Shown here piece after piece: positions 51,381 to 61,621 of a stretch of 64,000 nt of DNA; the first letter of the stretch is position 1; each line of letters begins with the position of its first letter. Below the pieces are notes generated by a model. It had not been told where the DNA came from, ran no database searches, and was given only the letters and a program-made list of their open reading frames with translations. Both the position numbers and the translations under genes were made by a program. This stretch comes from Sphingobacterium sp. SYP-B4668. Lineage in GTDB: Bacteria; Bacteroidota; Bacteroidia; Sphingobacteriales; Sphingobacteriaceae. The stretch spans positions 2,418,001-2,482,000 of the forward strand of contig NZ_CP115483.1 of assembly GCF_027627455.1 (NCBI RefSeq), given 5' to 3'.

Positions 51381-54300
51381 ATGATACATCGTATCCACAT
51401 TAAACGGTTGTTTTTCTTAAGCTCGTTGATTTGTTATCTCTTCATTTGTATGGAGAATCTACATGCGCAACTTGCTGATAGAACAGGACACGTTACAAAC
51501 TCTGCCGATCGTATGCCTTTGGAAGGTGTGACCGTGGCAAATCTCACAACACAATTACAAGCTCGGACTGATAAAGAGGGTAAGTTTACGATCAAAGCTG
51601 CAGCTGGTGATAAACTCAAATTCTCCTTGATTGGTTTTAAAGCTGGTGAATTGACGGTTTCGGCTCAAGGGATATTAGAACTGTCGCTAGCTGAGGATAG
51701 CTTCAATATTGGTGAGGTAGTGGTTACAGCACTGGGTATCAAGCGGGAGACCCGGGGGCTGACTTATTCTACCCAACAGTTGGATGGTAGCGCTGTCAAT
51801 GATGCACGAGACAATAGTGGTAATATCATGACCAGTTTGACGGGAAAGGTAGCTGGGGCGGTCATTACCACAGCTGCTTCGGGGCCAGGGGCTTCAGCCA
51901 GAGTAGTGTTGAGAGGCAATAAATCCATCACTGGCAATAACAATGCACTGATTGTGGTGGATGGTGTACCGTATGATAACTCGAGTGCACAGCAAGCTAC
52001 AGGTACCACGTATAATTATGGGACTAGTGATGGCGCTGCGAACATCAATCCAGATGACGTCGAATCTATCAATGTGCTGAAGGGCCCATCGGCCGCTGCA
52101 CTTTATGGAAGTCGGGCGGCTAATGGCGCTATCCTGATTACGACTAAGCAGGGTAAATCGGGCAAGTATAGCATAGACTATAACGGTAGTGCTTCATTCG
52201 ATCAAGTGAATATGTTGACCAACTTTCAGAATGCCTATGGGAGAGGGAATGGCGGGGTAGCCGGAACCAATGTTGGGGAAAGCTGGGGGCCGCAGGGACA
52301 AACGTATGCCAATAACGTAAAGGATTTTTTTGAAAATGCGGCTACATTCAATAACAGTATCAGTACCTACGGTGGTACTGAGAAGGTGCAGGGCTATGTA
52401 TCTTACTCCAATAATAAGATTGGTGGTATCATCCCCGGGAATGATATGAAAAGAAACAGTGTAAACTTACGGGTAAACACGGAGTTGATTCCGAAATTAA
52501 AAACCGATGTTAAATTAAACTATGTCAATCAGCAAATAGACAATCGTCCGCGTTTGGGAGATATGGGCATTCCGATAGAAGCTTATATAATGCCGCGCGA
52601 TATGGATCAGGCGGAACTGAGAGATTACGAGACAATCGATCCTGCAACGGGTGAACCACTACGTAAATATTGGTCTGGTGCTGCAATCTATGATAACCCT
52701 TACTGGAGTACCAATCGGACTTCTGTCAACGAAGTCAGGGATCGCATTACGGCCATGGGGTCTGTGACTTACCAGTTGACAGATTGGTTGAACATCATGG
52801 GAAGATACAGTTTTGATAAGTATATAGACAAGACGGACGGTTCGTTTTATGCGAGCACGGTATCATTAGGGGATGTGCGTCGTGGAGGTAAGTATTTTGA
52901 GACCAATGCCCGCTACCAAGAAAGCAATTTTGATTTCTTGGTGAACGGTAACAATGCCATATCCGACGATATCAAGGTGACTTACAACGTTGGAGCCAGT
53001 TCGTTAAATAGAACTTATAGTACCTTTCAAAATATGGCCAACGGGCTGTCAATTCCCAATGAGTTCAGTTTGAAGATGGCTACCACTCCTGAATATCTTC
53101 TAATTAGTGGGTATAAGCGACGTATGAACTCCGTGTACGCTAGTGCACAAGTGGCTTTTTATAATAATGTGTTTTTGGATATGACGGCGCGTAATGATTG
53201 GACTTCTACATTAAAGGCGCCTCATAGCTACTTCTATCCATCAGTAGGGGTATCGGCAGTATTCAATGAATGGTTGAATATGCCATCTTGGGTGAACTTT
53301 GGTAAAGTAAGGGCTTCTTATACCCAAGTAGGTAATGATCCTGACCCGTATTTGCTTAGACAGCTCTATTTATTTGGACTTGGCGCTGGAAATGGGTTTA
53401 TTTCCAGATCGCCAATTAAATCAATCCCGGATTTGAAACCGGAATTGACCAAGTCATTTGAGACGGGATTGGATATGAAGTTTTTTGAAAATAGACTTGG
53501 ATTTGATCTGACTTTATATAAGAGTAACACAAACAATCAACTATTGTACTTAGGCCTTCCAATGGCAAGTGGCTATAGCCGCCAATACATCAACGCTGGA
53601 GATATCGAAAATAAAGGAATTGAGGTTCAGCTGACGGCTTCTCCGATAAAGCGGGAGAATTTTGAATGGCAGACTACCGTAAATTTTGCTGCCAATACCA
53701 ATAGGATTATCGAACTGCATGAAAAAACCAAACGGGCAAATATTACCGATAATACCAAGTATGCAACGGTAGTGGTCAATGAGGGAGGGAAATATGGGGA
53801 TTTGTATGGATATAAGTGGAAGCGTGATGCGCAGAGTGGGAAATATGTTGTAGACGCAAGTGGACTTCCTTTGGTAGAGGCGAATCAAAAATTGGGTAAC
53901 TTTAATCCGAAAGCACTATTGGGTTGGTCCAACTCCTTTAATTATAAGAACTTTACAGTAAATACACTTATTGATGCCCGTATCGGAGGAGAGATAGTTT
54001 CCGGAACTTCAGCCTATTTAGCGGCATTTGGTGTTGCAGACTTTACAGAGGCCTATCGTGAGGGTGGATTGGTATTAGACGCTGTAGATGTGAATGGGGC
54101 TGCCAATACACAAGCAATTACCGCGCAACAATTGTGGACCAAGGTTTCACAAAATGGACGGGATGCCTGGGGGGAATTTTTTACATATGATATGACCAAT
54201 GTCCGATTACGGGAGCTTTCAGTTAGCTATAGATTTAACCTTAAGAACACGGAAGTCATCAAGAATGCTCAAGTATCTGTGACCGGACGGAATCTATTCT

Positions 54301-54464
54301 TTTTCTACAGGGGAAAATCTGTATTGGATATCCCTGGAATAGGTAAGACCAAGAATCCAATAGATCCAGAAGCGGCATTAGGTGCGGGCAATTATCAAGG
54401 GATAGAGGTTGGGTTGCCGCCTTCTGTCCGTACATTCGGTTTGAATCTAAAGCTTACCTTTTAA
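51381..54464 (+). CDS. SusC/RagA-family TonB-linked outer-membrane receptor (PUL 2)
   Basis: The 1027-residue protein has a signal peptide (about 1-30, ending NLHAQ), a carboxypeptidase-regulatory domain (about 33-105: MPLEGVTVANLTTQLQARTDKEGKF in two parts), and the TonB-box/plug start GEVVVTALGIKRETRGLTYS (about 112). Plug hallmarks VVLRGNKSITGNNNALIVVDGVPYD and LKGPSAAALYGSRAANGAILITTKQGK follow. The barrel ends in TFGLNLKLTF. GIKRE after the box places it with the standard SusC group. It imports glycan fragments together with the SusD product 77 bases downstream. Confidence 0.97.
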   Translation: MIHRIHIKRLFFLSSLICYLFICMENLHAQLADRTGHVTNSADRMPLEGVTVANLTTQLQARTDKEGKFTIKAAAGDKLKFSLIGFKAGELTVSAQGILELSLAEDSFNIGEVVVTALGIKRETRGLTYSTQQLDGSAVNDARDNSGNIMTSLTGKVAGAVITTAASGPGASARVVLRGNKSITGNNNALIVVDGVPYDNSSAQQATGTTYNYGTSDGAANINPDDVESINVLKGPSAAALYGSRAANGAILITTKQGKSGKYSIDYNGSASFDQVNMLTNFQNAYGRGNGGVAGTNVGESWGPQGQTYANNVKDFFENAATFNNSISTYGGTEKVQGYVSYSNNKIGGIIPGNDMKRNSVNLRVNTELIPKLKTDVKLNYVNQQIDNRPRLGDMGIPIEAYIMPRDMDQAELRDYETIDPATGEPLRKYWSGAAIYDNPYWSTNRTSVNEVRDRITAMGSVTYQLTDWLNIMGRYSFDKYIDKTDGSFYASTVSLGDVRRGGKYFETNARYQESNFDFLVNGNNAISDDIKVTYNVGASSLNRTYSTFQNMANGLSIPNEFSLKMATTPEYLLISGYKRRMNSVYASAQVAFYNNVFLDMTARNDWTSTLKAPHSYFYPSVGVSAVFNEWLNMPSWVNFGKVRASYTQVGNDPDPYLLRQLYLFGLGAGNGFISRSPIKSIPDLKPELTKSFETGLDMKFFENRLGFDLTLYKSNTNNQLLYLGLPMASGYSRQYINAGDIENKGIEVQLTASPIKRENFEWQTTVNFAANTNRIIELHEKTKRANITDNTKYATVVVNEGGKYGDLYGYKWKRDAQSGKYVVDASGLPLVEANQKLGNFNPKALLGWSNSFNYKNFTVNTLIDARIGGEIVSGTSAYLAAFGVADFTEAYREGGLVLDAVDVNGAANTQAITAQQLWTKVSQNGRDAWGEFFTYDMTNVRLRELSVSYRFNLKNTEVIKNAQVSVTGRNLFFFYRGKSVLDIPGIGKTKNPIDPEAALGAGNYQGIEVGLPPSVRTFGLNLKLTF

Positions 54465-54541
54465 TTACGATACATAAGATGCTCATGATACCTACTAAAG
54501 TAGGTCGGACTTAATTTTCAATAATAGAAAAAAATACTCCA

Positions 54542-56089
54542 ATGAAAAGAAACATGATATATGGTACATTGTTAGGACTGAGTTTGATGTCCTGTACCAA
54601 AGACTTTGAAGAAATAAATAAGGACCCCAATAACCTAACGGTCATCACCCCGCGCGAACTACCTTTTATGTTTGCCAAGGCACAATCTTCTTCGGCTATG
54701 AACAGGTCGTTCTACCAAACGGTGCAAAATCTAGGGGCGGATTTATATGCGCAGTATTTCGCCCTGACGACCAACTCTTTTACCACGGATCGCTATTTAT
54801 TGACACCGGATTGGCAAAGGCGTTTTTGGACAGTCGTCTATGTCGATACAGCGCCGCAATTGAAAAGCATATTGGAAAATACGGAGGCCAATTCAGGGGA
54901 AGCAGCATTGGCTAATATTATGTGGGTCTATGCTTTTCATCGACTGACCGATCACTTTGGCCCGGTGCCATACTTTGATGCGGCAGAGGCAAAAGATGTA
55001 ATTGCATATGATCCAATGGACAAGATTTACGATGATTTTTTTGTCCGGTTGACTACTGCTGTGGAACATTTAAAGGCATTGCCTGCTGGGACGGCAGTCT
55101 TTGAGGGCTATGATTTGGTCTACGATGGAAATAAAGATAACTGGATTAAGTTTGCGAATGCTATGCGACTTCGACTGGCCTTACGGATTTCAAAAATAAA
55201 CCCCAATAAGGCAAAGGCCGAGGCCGAGGCTGCTGTAGCCGCAGGTGTGATGACCAATAATATACAGAATGCCTCAATGTTGAAAGCCCTACCTGGTAAT
55301 GATACAAACGGATTGTCACAGGTCGCCGTGTGGAATGAGTTCTCAATGAGTTCAACGATTGCTTCTTATTTGAAAGGATATGAAGACCCTCGATTGGGTA
55401 TATATTTTCAACCAAGTAAAAATGGAAATCAATTTAATAGTGTGCGTAATGGTTCGACGTCTGTTGACTTGGGGAATGTGAGAAATCAATCTGGATCTAA
55501 TTCGAACGTGGGTACATACTGGGTAAGATACAGCGGAGGCACCATCGAGGGGAATTTGACGGCCAAATTTCATGTGATGTGTGCAGCGGAGTCGTTTTTC
55601 TTAAGAGCTGAAGGTGCACTCAATGGATGGAATATGGGGGGGACTGCTCAGGAACTGTATGAGCAAGGGATACGGACGAGTATGGAGCAATGGGGTGCAG
55701 GCGACGCGGGGACAATTAGCAGCTACCTGTCTTCTACGAAACTCCCCATGGCACCAGGAGATTATCACAATTCACCAGCAGTAGCCAATACGGCTATAAA
55801 ATGGGGGGGGAGTGTAGCTGAACAACGCGAACAGATTGGTGTACAAAAATGGTTGGCCATATTTCCTAATGGAATGGAAGCATGGGCTGAATATAGAAGA
55901 ACCGGATATCCAAAAATGTATACTGTCATACAATCTGATAATTCGGATCTGCAGGCAGGCTCTTTTATCAATAGATTGCCTTACCCATTGACCGAGGCAA
56001 CGGATAATTTGGCGGAACTCAATAAGGGACGTGCTTTGCTAGGAGGAGCAGACAATGCTGCAACAAGACTTTGGTGGGATGTGGACTGA
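54542..56089 (+). CDS. SusD-like glycan-binding lipoprotein, SusD_2 group (PUL 2)
   Basis: The 515-residue protein begins with a lipoprotein signal ending LMSCTKDFEEINKDPNN, in which DFEEINxDPN is the N-terminal signature of the SusD_2 (PF12771-type) group, distinct from the DYLDVTP type in PUL 1. Further blocks are ITPRELPFMFAKAQ, GPVPYFDAAEAKD, NAMRLRLALRISKINP and QKWLAIFPNGMEAWAEYRRTGYPK. It caps the SusC barrel on the cell surface. The next gene starts three bases after the stop. Confidence 0.95.
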   Translation: MKRNMIYGTLLGLSLMSCTKDFEEINKDPNNLTVITPRELPFMFAKAQSSSAMNRSFYQTVQNLGADLYAQYFALTTNSFTTDRYLLTPDWQRRFWTVVYVDTAPQLKSILENTEANSGEAALANIMWVYAFHRLTDHFGPVPYFDAAEAKDVIAYDPMDKIYDDFFVRLTTAVEHLKALPAGTAVFEGYDLVYDGNKDNWIKFANAMRLRLALRISKINPNKAKAEAEAAVAAGVMTNNIQNASMLKALPGNDTNGLSQVAVWNEFSMSSTIASYLKGYEDPRLGIYFQPSKNGNQFNSVRNGSTSVDLGNVRNQSGSNSNVGTYWVRYSGGTIEGNLTAKFHVMCAAESFFLRAEGALNGWNMGGTAQELYEQGIRTSMEQWGAGDAGTISSYLSSTKLPMAPGDYHNSPAVANTAIKWGGSVAEQREQIGVQKWLAIFPNGMEAWAEYRRTGYPKMYTVIQSDNSDLQAGSFINRLPYPLTEATDNLAELNKGRALLGGADNAATRLWWDVD

Positions 56090-56092
56090 TAG

Positions 56093-58108
56093 ATGATGAA
56101 CAAAAGCATATGGATAATAGGACTGATGATGAGTATGGTACTAGATAGTGGAGCGCAAGGGTTGCTGCCGAACGTTTTGTCTATACCTAAAGAGATTGAT
56201 GCGGCAAGGGTATTAATAGAAAATCGCGCCGATGAGTTGGAGGGTAAGGTATATACGGATGGATATGCTAATCCTGAAGCGATTTTAAAGGGTATTGCAA
56301 ATAACCTGCAACTGGATGTTGGAGATGCTCCGGCATTGGATATGCGGATTGTCTCTTCTAGCGACAAAGGCAATTACACTATACACAATCTTATCTTCCA
56401 GAGTATGGAAGGAGTGTATGTGCCCGCCAATCTGTACGTACCCAAAGGTAAAGGGCCATTTCCTGCTGTACTCAACAGTCATGGACACTGGCCGCCGGGA
56501 AGGAGAAGTGAGATTGTGCAACGTACGTCGCAGATATTGGCTATGAATGGGTATGTATGCTTGAGCATAGATGCAATGGGGTCGGGCGAAAGAGGTCGGG
56601 AGCATCAACATGAGTATCATGGTGCCAATCTGGGATCTTTGTTGTTGGATCTGGGGACGCCCTTAATGGGGGTACAACTTATGGAGAATAGGCGGGCAAT
56701 AGATTTGTTGTGTTCCCTTCCATATGTGAATCAGAAGTATATTGGTGCTACTGGTGCCAGCGGCGGTGGGAATCAAACAATGTGGTTGGCCGCGGTAGAT
56801 CCGCGTGTGAAAGCTGCGGTTCCGGTGGTTAGTGTCGGTACTTTTCGCTCCTATATTATGAACAGTAATTGTGTATGCGAGTTGCATCCCAATGGGCTTT
56901 TGCATTTTGAAGAAGGCGACATATTGAAAAGTATGGCACCCAAAGCCATCAAGATTCTCACCGCGTTGAAAGATGGTAACGCAGCCTTCAATGTACATCA
57001 GATGCTTAAATCGTTTCGCATTGCGAAGCTCGCTTATCAACAGCGAGGCATAGCAGATCAAATTGACTATGAGTTATTTGACGAACCACATAGTTATACA
57101 ACGGAGATGAACGTCAGCATGGTCAAATGGTTTGATCAAGCATTTGGAAATATACACCGTCGAGCCATTGATACCACTGGTATCAGTCTGCTGGATACCA
57201 CTCAATTGGCCGTATTGGGACAAGGCGTTGCCAAGGACGAAATACTGACTATTCCTGCGTTCATCAGTCAGCGGTTTGGTCACGTGGAAAAGGAGCTTTT
57301 GAATACAGGGCTTGGGGATAAGGAGAGCGTACAAAGCCAACTTCGACAATTGCTGTCAAAGAGAGGAGTAGACAAACTGCTATCAACGCAGACCCTACTT
57401 CCGATGGATGGATGGGAAAGGATTGTTTTAGAGACTGCAAATCGACAATTGATTCCATTGTTGTTGAAGTCGCCGACGACGGAGGCTGGATCGATGCACA
57501 TTTTCTTTCCTTCAAAGGGTAAACAGGAGCTTTCTTATCCTGAGGTTGAAGAAGTCTTAGCGAAGGGGAATGGTGTTGCCATAGTGGATTTATTCGGATT
57601 AGGTGAGCGTGCGTCTAAAAGCGGTGATCTTATCGATGGGGCATTGCCACGTTTTCATACGCTTTCCCGATCGACGATATGGCTAGGTGAGACGATGATG
57701 GGTATATGGGCAACTGAAATCGATATAGTGCTGGGATACCTGCATCAAGGAAATAAGGGGCGTAAATTGGAGGTGGTAGCCGATCGCGAGACTGCGCTGG
57801 CAGCATTGATCAGTAGTGGACTGGCCACAACCCGACAAGATTTGAAGCTTCGACAGCTGCCCATCAGCTATGTACCGGAGCTAAGAGGAAGTTTGGATAG
57901 TTACAACATGGCTATTCATATCCCTGGGATATTGAAATGGGGAGATATCCCTTTGCTACTGGCCCTTAGCGGAGATTCGGTGACCTTAGAGGATGCCCAT
58001 ACAATCATGGGAAGGAGTTGTACCGAAAAGGAGAGGAGAGCACTCCAGCAGAAGGTAAATATTTATAAAAACAAATTTAACAACGAAGGTTCACTTCAAC
58101 TTAAATAG
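56093..58108 (+). CDS. Secreted alpha/beta hydrolase (acetyl-esterase-like)
   Basis: The 671-residue protein has a signal peptide (about 1-22). Residues about 85-360 are an alpha/beta hydrolase core: LPVP-type ANLYVPKGKGPFPAVLNSHGHWPPG with the oxyanion region, GYVCLSIDAMGSGERG, and the nucleophile elbow GATGASGGGNQT with Ser223. The general acid/base His is likely His333 in EPHSYT. A second, less conserved alpha/beta domain fills about 400-671. It looks like an acetylxylan-esterase-type or peptidase-like hydrolase, so a role in removing acetyl or other ester groups from the imported glycan is inferred from its place between SusD and GH109. ATG 56093 or 56096 are equally good. Confidence 0.85.
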   Translation: MMNKSIWIIGLMMSMVLDSGAQGLLPNVLSIPKEIDAARVLIENRADELEGKVYTDGYANPEAILKGIANNLQLDVGDAPALDMRIVSSSDKGNYTIHNLIFQSMEGVYVPANLYVPKGKGPFPAVLNSHGHWPPGRRSEIVQRTSQILAMNGYVCLSIDAMGSGERGREHQHEYHGANLGSLLLDLGTPLMGVQLMENRRAIDLLCSLPYVNQKYIGATGASGGGNQTMWLAAVDPRVKAAVPVVSVGTFRSYIMNSNCVCELHPNGLLHFEEGDILKSMAPKAIKILTALKDGNAAFNVHQMLKSFRIAKLAYQQRGIADQIDYELFDEPHSYTTEMNVSMVKWFDQAFGNIHRRAIDTTGISLLDTTQLAVLGQGVAKDEILTIPAFISQRFGHVEKELLNTGLGDKESVQSQLRQLLSKRGVDKLLSTQTLLPMDGWERIVLETANRQLIPLLLKSPTTEAGSMHIFFPSKGKQELSYPEVEEVLAKGNGVAIVDLFGLGERASKSGDLIDGALPRFHTLSRSTIWLGETMMGIWATEIDIVLGYLHQGNKGRKLEVVADRETALAALISSGLATTRQDLKLRQLPISYVPELRGSLDSYNMAIHIPGILKWGDIPLLLALSGDSVTLEDAHTIMGRSCTEKERRALQQKVNIYKNKFNNEGSLQLK

Positions 58109-58113
58109 TTAAT

Positions 58114-59538
58114 ATGGGAACGAACAGAAGATCATTTTTGAAATTATCAGGTCTGGCCGGAATCGGACTTTTGACAGGATGCCAACAACAGGAAAAGGGT
58201 ACAGCAGAAACACATTTGGACCATATCCGTCAGCAGGCCTCCAAGAAGTATACTGCTGCTTTTAATATGTCTGGATATGCAGCTCCAAAAATCGATACCG
58301 TGCGAGTGGGCTTTATCGGTGTCGGGAATAGAGGTTCTGCTGCGGTAGAACGTATGAGCCAGATTGGAGGGGTGGTCATCAATGGAATTTGTGATGTACG
58401 TGCCGAAAAAGCTACCGAAGCCAAGGCTCGAATCAAGACTTCTGGTCATCCGGCAAAGATTTATGCAGGTGAGGATGAAGACTGGAAAAAGATGTGCCAG
58501 GAGGACGAATATGACCTCATCTATATCGCAACGCATTGGAAGCTACATGCGGAAATGGCGATTTATGCAATGGAGCATGGTAAGCACGTTGCATTGGAGA
58601 TTCCTGCCGCAACGACAGTAGAAGATTGTTGGAGATTGGTGCAAACATCCGAAAAAACAAAAAAACATTGTGTGATGCTGGAGAACTGCTGCTACGACTA
58701 TTTTGAGCTATTGACGCTTAATCTCGCAAGACAGGGATTCTTTGGTGATATTGTCCATTGTGAGGGCGCCTACATCCACGATATTTTGAACAGCTTTTTT
58801 GATGAAAAGAAGCGTTACGATTTTTGGCGTTTGAAGGAGAATGCCTCGCGTAACGGAAATTTATACCCGACCCATGGTGTGGGGCCTATCTGCCAAGTGT
58901 TGAAAGTGAATCGAGGAAATAAGATGGAGTATATGAGCTCCATGTCGTCCAAGGACTTTATGATCAACGAAAAGGCCAAAGAGATGGCGAAAACGGACAA
59001 GCGATTTGAGGAGTACGTCGATAAGCCTTTCCGTGGGAATATAAATATCTCTAATATATTGACGAATAGTGGAAGCACCATCATGCTCCAACACGATGTG
59101 ACATCACCACGCCCGTATTCACGTATTCATATGGTGAGCGGCACCAAGGCTTTTGCCCAGAAATACCCGCTTCCTGGTAAGATTGCAATCGGGCATGAGG
59201 ATTTTATGGGCGCAGAGGAGATGACAAAATTGGAACAGCAATATACACCTGGTATCGTCAATAAAATAGGGCAATTGGCTAAAGAAATCGGTGGCCACGG
59301 GGGGATGGACTTTATGATGGATTGGAGGCTGATAGACTGCTTAAGAAATGGCCTTCCAGTGGATATGGATGTGTATGACGCGGCGAGTTGGAGTGTGATT
59401 GGTCCACTTAGTGAGTGGTCAGTTGCTAATGGATCACTCCCGATTGAAATCCCAGATTTTACGAACGGAAATTGGAAAGAGAATAACGTGCACGATATCA
59501 ATTTGATAGCAGGTGGAACAACAAATGTATTGAAATAG
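58114..59538 (+). CDS. GH109-like NAD-dependent glycosidase (Gfo/Idh/MocA fold)
   Basis: The 474-residue protein starts with a Tat-type signal (NRRSFLKLSGLAGIGLLTGC) that also ends in a lipobox Cys. A Rossmann NAD site follows at about 64 (VRVGFIGVGNRGSA). The downstream blocks are those of GH109 alpha-N-acetylgalactosaminidases: VALEIPAATTVEDCWRLV, MLENCCYDYFELLTLNL, NLYPTHGVGPICQVLKVNRGN, HDVTSPRPYSRIH and GGHGGMDFMMDWRLIDCLRNGLPV. GH109 enzymes hydrolyse by NAD-assisted oxidation and elimination. It probably releases terminal alpha-GalNAc in the periplasm. An ordinary sugar oxidoreductase cannot be fully excluded. Confidence 0.9.
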   Translation: MGTNRRSFLKLSGLAGIGLLTGCQQQEKGTAETHLDHIRQQASKKYTAAFNMSGYAAPKIDTVRVGFIGVGNRGSAAVERMSQIGGVVINGICDVRAEKATEAKARIKTSGHPAKIYAGEDEDWKKMCQEDEYDLIYIATHWKLHAEMAIYAMEHGKHVALEIPAATTVEDCWRLVQTSEKTKKHCVMLENCCYDYFELLTLNLARQGFFGDIVHCEGAYIHDILNSFFDEKKRYDFWRLKENASRNGNLYPTHGVGPICQVLKVNRGNKMEYMSSMSSKDFMINEKAKEMAKTDKRFEEYVDKPFRGNINISNILTNSGSTIMLQHDVTSPRPYSRIHMVSGTKAFAQKYPLPGKIAIGHEDFMGAEEMTKLEQQYTPGIVNKIGQLAKEIGGHGGMDFMMDWRLIDCLRNGLPVDMDVYDAASWSVIGPLSEWSVANGSLPIEIPDFTNGNWKENNVHDINLIAGGTTNVLK

Positions 59539-59560
59539 TAATTTAAAAAAGAGAATAACT

Positions 59561-60295
59561 GTGAACGTAAGGAAATTTAAAACTCGAGAAGAATTGGGCC
59601 AGTATGCAGGTGAAGCTGGTATAGAAGCTATAAAAGCGTCAATTGAAGCAAGAGGAGAAGCAAATGTAATATTAGCGACAGGTCAAAGTCAATTCGAAAC
59701 CCTGCAGACATTAGTAGGCGCCAAAGATATTGATTGGACGAAGGTTAGGATGTTCCATCTGGATGAGTACATTGATCTGCCCGTCACGCATAAGGCCAGC
59801 TTCCGCAAATATTTGACGGAGCGCTTCGTGGACATTGTAGGGCCATTAAAAGAAGTGGTGTTGATTAACGGAGAGAAGGACCCTATTGATGAATGTAATC
59901 GTCTCCATAAAAAAATTCAAGATCATCCAATTGATGTAGCATTTGTAGGGATTGGCGAAAATGGACATTTGGCATTTAATGATCCACCAGCTGATTTTGA
60001 GGTAAAAGATGCTTATCTTGTTGTCAACCTAGATGTACAATGTAGGCAACAACAGCTTGGTGAAGGTTGGTTTGCATCATTGGACGAGGTACCCGGTCAA
60101 GCCATTAGTATGTCGATCCATCAAATTATGCAATCGAAAAAAATAATATGTGCCGTACCTGATGAGCGAAAAGCATTGGCTGTGAAGAATTGTCTTACGC
60201 TTCCGATATCCAATCTACATCCTGCGAGTATACTGCAGGACCATGCAGATTGCACCTGCTATTTGGATCAAGGGTCTGCATCTTTACTCAATTAA
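59561..60295 (+). CDS. nagB: NagB-like glucosamine-6-phosphate deaminase, variant
   Basis: The 244-residue protein begins with GTG. The fold is NagB/6-phosphogluconolactonase-like: ILATGQSQFETLQ (phosphate loop), MFHLDEYIDLP with the base Asp68, and VGIGENGHLAFNDPPAD with His136. Compared with E. coli NagB, the equivalent of Asp141 is Asn134 (also seen in Gram-positive NagB) and the equivalent of Glu148 is Asp141 here. The sequence after this is also unlike the usual SRTRxxxL stretch, reading FEVKDAYLVVNLDVQCRQQQ. It would convert an aminohexose 6-phosphate to a ketohexose phosphate plus ammonia. The variant motif leaves open a galactosamine rather than glucosamine substrate. Confidence 0.82.
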   Translation: MNVRKFKTREELGQYAGEAGIEAIKASIEARGEANVILATGQSQFETLQTLVGAKDIDWTKVRMFHLDEYIDLPVTHKASFRKYLTERFVDIVGPLKEVVLINGEKDPIDECNRLHKKIQDHPIDVAFVGIGENGHLAFNDPPADFEVKDAYLVVNLDVQCRQQQLGEGWFASLDEVPGQAISMSIHQIMQSKKIICAVPDERKALAVKNCLTLPISNLHPASILQDHADCTCYLDQGSASLLN

Positions 60296-60304
60296 CCAAC
60301 AGAT

Positions 60305-61618
60305 ATGACAACAGCATCACTAGATAGGAAAACTACATTCGTGTCTATAGGTATCATCGGCATGATGTTCTTTATTTTTGGATTTGTCTCTTGGGTGAAT
60401 GCAATCCTGATACCTTATTTTAAAATTGCATGTGAATTAAGCAATTTTCAATCTTACCTCGTCGCATTTGCATTTTATATTTCCTATCTGGTGATGTCAA
60501 TGCCGTCTTCATACCTGCTTAAAAAAGTGGGCTATAAAAACGGGATTATGATTGGTTTTTGGATCATGGCGCTAGGGGCGTTTCTATTTGTGCCAGCGGC
60601 TTACGGAAGGACATATATCATCTTTTTGATAGGCTTGTTTACCCTAGGTGCAGGTCTGGCCGTGCTTCAGACGGTTGCTAATCTATATATTACGCTGATC
60701 GGCGAAAAGGAACGAGCGGCTCAGCGGATCAGTATTATGGGAATATGCAATAAAGGGGCAGGAATACTGGCTCCTTTAGTTTTTTCTTGGACTATCTTAC
60801 GTCCGCAGGACAATGAACTCTTTAAGCAGATTCCATTGATGGACGAGTTGACTCGAGCAGCCGCTTTGGACGAATTGATTTTACGGGTAGTGTGGCCTTA
60901 TACAGTGGTGGGGATTGTTTTGTTCTTAATCGGTGTAGTAGTCAAGCTGTCTATTCTCCCTGAATTGGATCAAAAAGAAGACGAGGAGATTGACAACAGA
61001 GGAAGGAAGAAAAAAAGCATTTTTCAGTTCCCACATCTTGTTTTAGGGGCTGTAGCTATATTTTTGCATGTGGGCACACAGGTCATAGCTATTGACACCA
61101 TCATTAACTATGCAGGATCTATGGGCTTATCTTTGCTCGAGGCAAAATCACTTCCATCTTATACCTTATCGGCTACGATCATCGGATATTTGTTGGGTAT
61201 CGTGCTCATTCCTAAAATTTGTAGTCAACGGACGATGTTGAAAATCTGTACGTTACTTGGACTTACTTTGGCGATATTAGTCTGTACTACGGATGGACAT
61301 GTTCATTTTTTTAATATGGACCTGGATATTTCAATCTGGTTTATTGTATTGATTGGATTGCCCAATGCCCTTATATGGGCGGGAATATGGCCATTGGCAC
61401 TTGATGGTCTTGGGAGTTATGCGAAGCAAGGGTCTGCACTTTTGATTATGGGCTTATGTGGCAATGCATTACTGCCTTTGCTGTATGGCTTGTGGGCAGA
61501 TGCGGTGGATGTGAAGACGGCGTATTGGATATTGACGCCCTGCTTTCTGTATTTGGTTTTCTATGCGTTCAAAGGTCACCAACTTCGGGCCTGGACAAGT
61601 GCCCCTAAAAAAAACTAA
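60305..61618 (+). CDS. MFS sugar transporter (FucP/NagP type)
   Basis: The 437-residue protein has 12 hydrophobic segments and the FucP-family start (FGFVSWVNAILIPYFKIACELSNFQSYLVAFAFYISYLVMS). Other blocks are AVLQTVANLYITLIGEKERAAQRISIMGICNKGAGILAP and a large loop of charged residues between helices 6 and 7 (LDQKEDEEIDNRGRKKK). It belongs to the group of proton-linked L-fucose, glucose/galactose and N-acetylglucosamine (NagP) permeases. Here it probably imports N-acetylhexosamine over the inner membrane unphosphorylated, so a cytoplasmic kinase would be needed; none is visible in the window. It begins nine bases after nagB. Confidence 0.93.
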   Translation: MTTASLDRKTTFVSIGIIGMMFFIFGFVSWVNAILIPYFKIACELSNFQSYLVAFAFYISYLVMSMPSSYLLKKVGYKNGIMIGFWIMALGAFLFVPAAYGRTYIIFLIGLFTLGAGLAVLQTVANLYITLIGEKERAAQRISIMGICNKGAGILAPLVFSWTILRPQDNELFKQIPLMDELTRAAALDELILRVVWPYTVVGIVLFLIGVVVKLSILPELDQKEDEEIDNRGRKKKSIFQFPHLVLGAVAIFLHVGTQVIAIDTIINYAGSMGLSLLEAKSLPSYTLSATIIGYLLGIVLIPKICSQRTMLKICTLLGLTLAILVCTTDGHVHFFNMDLDISIWFIVLIGLPNALIWAGIWPLALDGLGSYAKQGSALLIMGLCGNALLPLLYGLWADAVDVKTAYWILTPCFLYLVFYAFKGHQLRAWTSAPKKN

Positions 61619-61621
61619 TAT

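Noticed and set aside
54000..56100. A possible insertion-sequence or integrase remnant around PUL 2
   Set aside because: No transposase motif, terminal inverted repeat or target duplication was seen anywhere in the window.
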